A stretch of 5,871 nt of DNA from NCBI GenBank assembly GCA_029860565.1, contig JAOUAY010000085.1, positions 1 through 5,871 on the forward strand. The letters run 5' to 3'. Below the pieces are notes generated by a model that saw only the letters and a list, made by a program, of their open reading frames with translations, did no database searches and was not told the DNA's origin. Made by a program: the position numbers and the translations under genes. This document shows, piece after piece, positions 3,610-5,871 of this stretch; position 1 is the first letter of the stretch; each line of letters opens with the position of its first letter. The stretch comes from Candidatus Nitrosopumilus sp. (GTDB lineage: Archaea; Thermoproteota; Nitrososphaeria; Nitrososphaerales; Nitrosopumilaceae).

Positions 3610-5871
3610 ATGGAGCTTTCCACAAAATTGGATGCTAAAGCAATAGAATCCCAAGTAAAAGAATACATCAAATCATTCGATTTAGAAAAAGAGATTTTTG
3701 CATCAGATAAACCTGAGAAAATTCGATTTATTGAAGGTCCTCCAACAATGAACGGGAAACCACATGCAGGACATCTGAGAGGTAGAGTAATCAAGGATTT
3801 ATGGTATAGATTTAATACACTACAAGGGAAAAAAATTGAATTTAACGGTGGATGGGATACGCAAGGACTTCCAGTAGAATTACAAGTTGAAAAGGAGCTA
3901 GGAGTTTCAGGAGGAAAAACTGAAGCTATCAAGGAGTTTGGAATTGAAAGGATTGTTTCAGAATGTAAAAAAGTTGTGGAAAAATTCAACAAGACATGGT
4001 TAGAAGTTGATAACTTGCTTGGTATGTCGTTTAATCATGAAAAATCATATTGGACTTATAGAGACGAATTTATCGAAAGAGAATGGCAAGTGCTAAAAAA
4101 AGCACATGAGAATGGGATTTTAGAAGAAGATTTTACTGTAATTGCATATTGTCCAAGTTGCCAAACATCACTTAGTCATGCAGAAGTAAATCAGGGATAT
4201 GCGGAAGTCAAAGATCCATCATTGTACTACAAAGTAAAGCTAGATGATGAAGACGCATTTTTGATAGTATGGACTACCATGCCTTTCACTCTAGTTACAG
4301 ATGCAATGGTAGGATTACAGCCTAAAGAAGATTATACATTTGTAAAAGTAGAGAATGAGACATGGATAGTTGGAAAAACAAGATTAAAGGAATTCATGGC
4401 AGAAGTAAAGATTGAAGATTATAAAATTGAAAAAATTGTAAAGGGTTCAGAATTTGAAGGAAAAAAATACATCCATCCACTGTTGAGCTTAATTCCAGAG
4501 TTAAACGAATATTCCAAATTAGACAATTATCATGTTGCAGTCTCAGAATCTTTTGTGGATGCAAGTACAGGAAGTGGACTTGTCCACTTATCTCCGGCAA
4601 ATGGAGAGGAAGATATCAAAATTGCAAATAAACGTAAAGTCAAAATTTTTAGTCCCATAAATGATGAAGTAAAATTCACAGACAAGGCAGGAAAATATCA
4701 AGGCATGTTTGTCAGAGATGCAGACAGGCCAATAGTTGAGGATCTAAAAGAGTGCAACGCGCTAGTAAAAATCGGTAAAATAAAACACAAGTATCCCCTA
4801 TGCTGGAGATCACACCATCCAATTGTATGGCTTGCGAGAAGGGGATGGTTTTACAAATTAGATAGATTAGGTAACAAAGCAATTGATGCAGCAGAAAGTG
4901 TAGAATACTTTTTTGAACAGCCAAAAAACAGATTTCTTGGAATTATCAAGGAAAGACATCCATGGTGTATTTCACGAGAAAGGATTTGGGGTTGTCCATT
5001 ACCTGTCTGGAATTGTGAAGACTGTGGGGAGAAAAATTGGTTCTTTACAAGAAAAGAGATTGTAGAATCTGCAGATAAATTACCAGATGGTCCAGATTTT
5101 GAATTGCACAGACCATGGATTGATCACATTACAATAAAATGTAAAAAATGTGACAGTGTAAATACAAAGAGAGAAGAGTATGTGTTAGATACATGGCACA
5201 ATAGTGGCTCTGCACCATATTCGTCATTAACAAATGAAGAATATTCCAATGAGATTCCTGCACCATTTTTTACTGAAGGAATTGATCAGACTAGAGGATG
5301 GGCATACACATTACTTATTGAAAATGTAATCCTAAACAACTCTGCGGTATCACCTTACAAGGCATTCTTGTTTCAAGGTCACGTACTTGATGAAAAAGGA
5401 GGTAAAATGAGTAAGAGTAAAGGAAATGTTTTAGACGGAGCTGAACTACTTCAAAAATATCCAGCAGATTTGATAAGATTTTATTTCATGTGGAAAGCAA
5501 GTCCGATTGAACCATTAAGCTTCAACACTAACGAGTTAATGTCAAGACCATATCAAGTAATTAACACACTGTTCAATCTGCATCTATACTTTAAACAAAA
5601 TAGCCAATATGATAATTTTGACCAAACAAACACAGTGAAATGGGCAAAGCAAAATAATTTGTTAACATCGCCAGACATTTGGCTTTTATCAAAGCTCCAA
5701 AAATTAATTCAAAAAATGACTGAAAAAAATCAAGCATGTAAATTCCACGAATGTGCAAAGGCAATAGATGACTTCATAATAAATAATCTAAGTCAAATAT
5801 ACATTCCAATCACAAGAGGAGAGTTATGGGATGAGGAAAAGAAAGAAAGAAGATTGTCAATTTATGCTGTA
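3610..5871 (+). CDS. ileS: Isoleucyl-tRNA synthetase, N-terminal 754 codons (partial)
   Basis: This class I synthetase charges tRNA-Ile in the cytoplasm. The reading frame is open to the window edge; the family is about 1000-1100 residues long, so only the C-terminal anticodon-binding part is missing. The nucleotide-binding HIGH motif is HAGH (52-55, in GPPTMNGKPHAGH), followed by GGWDTQGLPVE (80-90). The CP1 insert has CPSC (181-184), the editing segment WTTMPFTLVTDA (221-232), GLVHLSPANGEED (323-335, with D335 at the place of the editing Asp), and CWRSHHP (398-404). The catalytic core continues with WCISRERIWG (452-461), Cys pairs C469/C472 and C511/C514 (second zinc site), DTWHNSGS (527-534), FFTEGIDQTRGW (553-564) and KMSKS (599-603). 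The anticodon-binding helical domain starts near 640. The sequence style is archaeal. The ATG at 3610 follows a well-placed TATA box. IleRS is favoured over ValRS and LeuRS by overall motif pattern. Confidence 0.95.
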   Translation, partial: MELSTKLDAKAIESQVKEYIKSFDLEKEIFASDKPEKIRFIEGPPTMNGKPHAGHLRGRVIKDLWYRFNTLQGKKIEFNGGWDTQGLPVELQVEKELGVSGGKTEAIKEFGIERIVSECKKVVEKFNKTWLEVDNLLGMSFNHEKSYWTYRDEFIEREWQVLKKAHENGILEEDFTVIAYCPSCQTSLSHAEVNQGYAEVKDPSLYYKVKLDDEDAFLIVWTTMPFTLVTDAMVGLQPKEDYTFVKVENETWIVGKTRLKEFMAEVKIEDYKIEKIVKGSEFEGKKYIHPLLSLIPELNEYSKLDNYHVAVSESFVDASTGSGLVHLSPANGEEDIKIANKRKVKIFSPINDEVKFTDKAGKYQGMFVRDADRPIVEDLKECNALVKIGKIKHKYPLCWRSHHPIVWLARRGWFYKLDRLGNKAIDAAESVEYFFEQPKNRFLGIIKERHPWCISRERIWGCPLPVWNCEDCGEKNWFFTRKEIVESADKLPDGPDFELHRPWIDHITIKCKKCDSVNTKREEYVLDTWHNSGSAPYSSLTNEEYSNEIPAPFFTEGIDQTRGWAYTLLIENVILNNSAVSPYKAFLFQGHVLDEKGGKMSKSKGNVLDGAELLQKYPADLIRFYFMWKASPIEPLSFNTNELMSRPYQVINTLFNLHLYFKQNSQYDNFDQTNTVKWAKQNNLLTSPDIWLLSKLQKLIQKMTEKNQACKFHECAKAIDDFIINNLSQIYIPITRGELWDEEKKERRLSIYAV

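Noticed and set aside
3763..3774. HAGH instead of HIGH in IleRS as a damaged active site
   Set aside because: The second position of this motif varies among class I synthetases; both His and the Gly are present, and KMSKS is intact.
3564..3992. Minus-strand open frame of 142 codons opposite the start of ileS
   Set aside because: It covers the ileS promoter and the HAGH region antisense, has no recognisable domain, and is explained as a shadow of ileS codons.
4394..4924. Two short minus-strand open frames (4394-4600 and 4712-4924)
   Set aside because: Both lie fully antisense to the ileS editing and core regions, have low-complexity Leu/Ser-rich products, and no promoter or family match.
5800..5871. 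Truncated ileS as a pseudogene
   Set aside because: The frame is open to the last base and ends only because the window ends.

Overview
This AT-rich window looks like chromosomal DNA of an archaeon, most likely an ammonia-oxidising thaumarchaeon (Nitrososphaerota) of the Nitrosopumilus type. The reasons are: archaeal-type IleRS signature motifs; TATA-like boxes 25-28 bases upstream of start codons with almost no leader; frequent TTG starts with no Shine-Dalgarno sequence; and a tetrahydrofolate route (FolD plus 5-formyl-THF cyclo-ligase) next to purine genes. The lineage is inferred from recognised protein style, not from a search.

Layout, left to right: the C-terminal end of purN (+, cut by the window edge); a two-gene minus-strand unit coding for an ABM-fold protein (477-809) followed by a small cupin (154-474); a compact divergent gap; folD (854-1717) and an overlapping 5-formyltetrahydrofolate cyclo-ligase gene (1707-2270) on the plus strand; purD (2261-3526) on the minus strand, overlapping the cyclo-ligase tail to tail; an 83-base divergent promoter region; and ileS (3610 to the window end, + strand, first 754 codons). 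The window is almost fully coding. No gap exceeds 83 bases, and I see no tRNA, rRNA, CRISPR array, insertion sequence or long repeat.

Functionally, PurD makes glycinamide ribonucleotide (GAR), which PurN formylates with 10-formyl-THF. FolD produces 10-formyl-THF from methylene-THF, and the cyclo-ligase returns 5-formyl-THF to the active pool. Four of the seven genes therefore serve the early purine pathway and its one-carbon donor. ileS is an unrelated housekeeping gene. The cupin/ABM pair has no evident role in this pathway and is the only part of unknown function.

I found no convincing new biological system. The points most worth a second look are the cupin/ABM pair, the divergent editing and zinc-site residues of IleRS, the three TTG starts, and the very tight gene packing.
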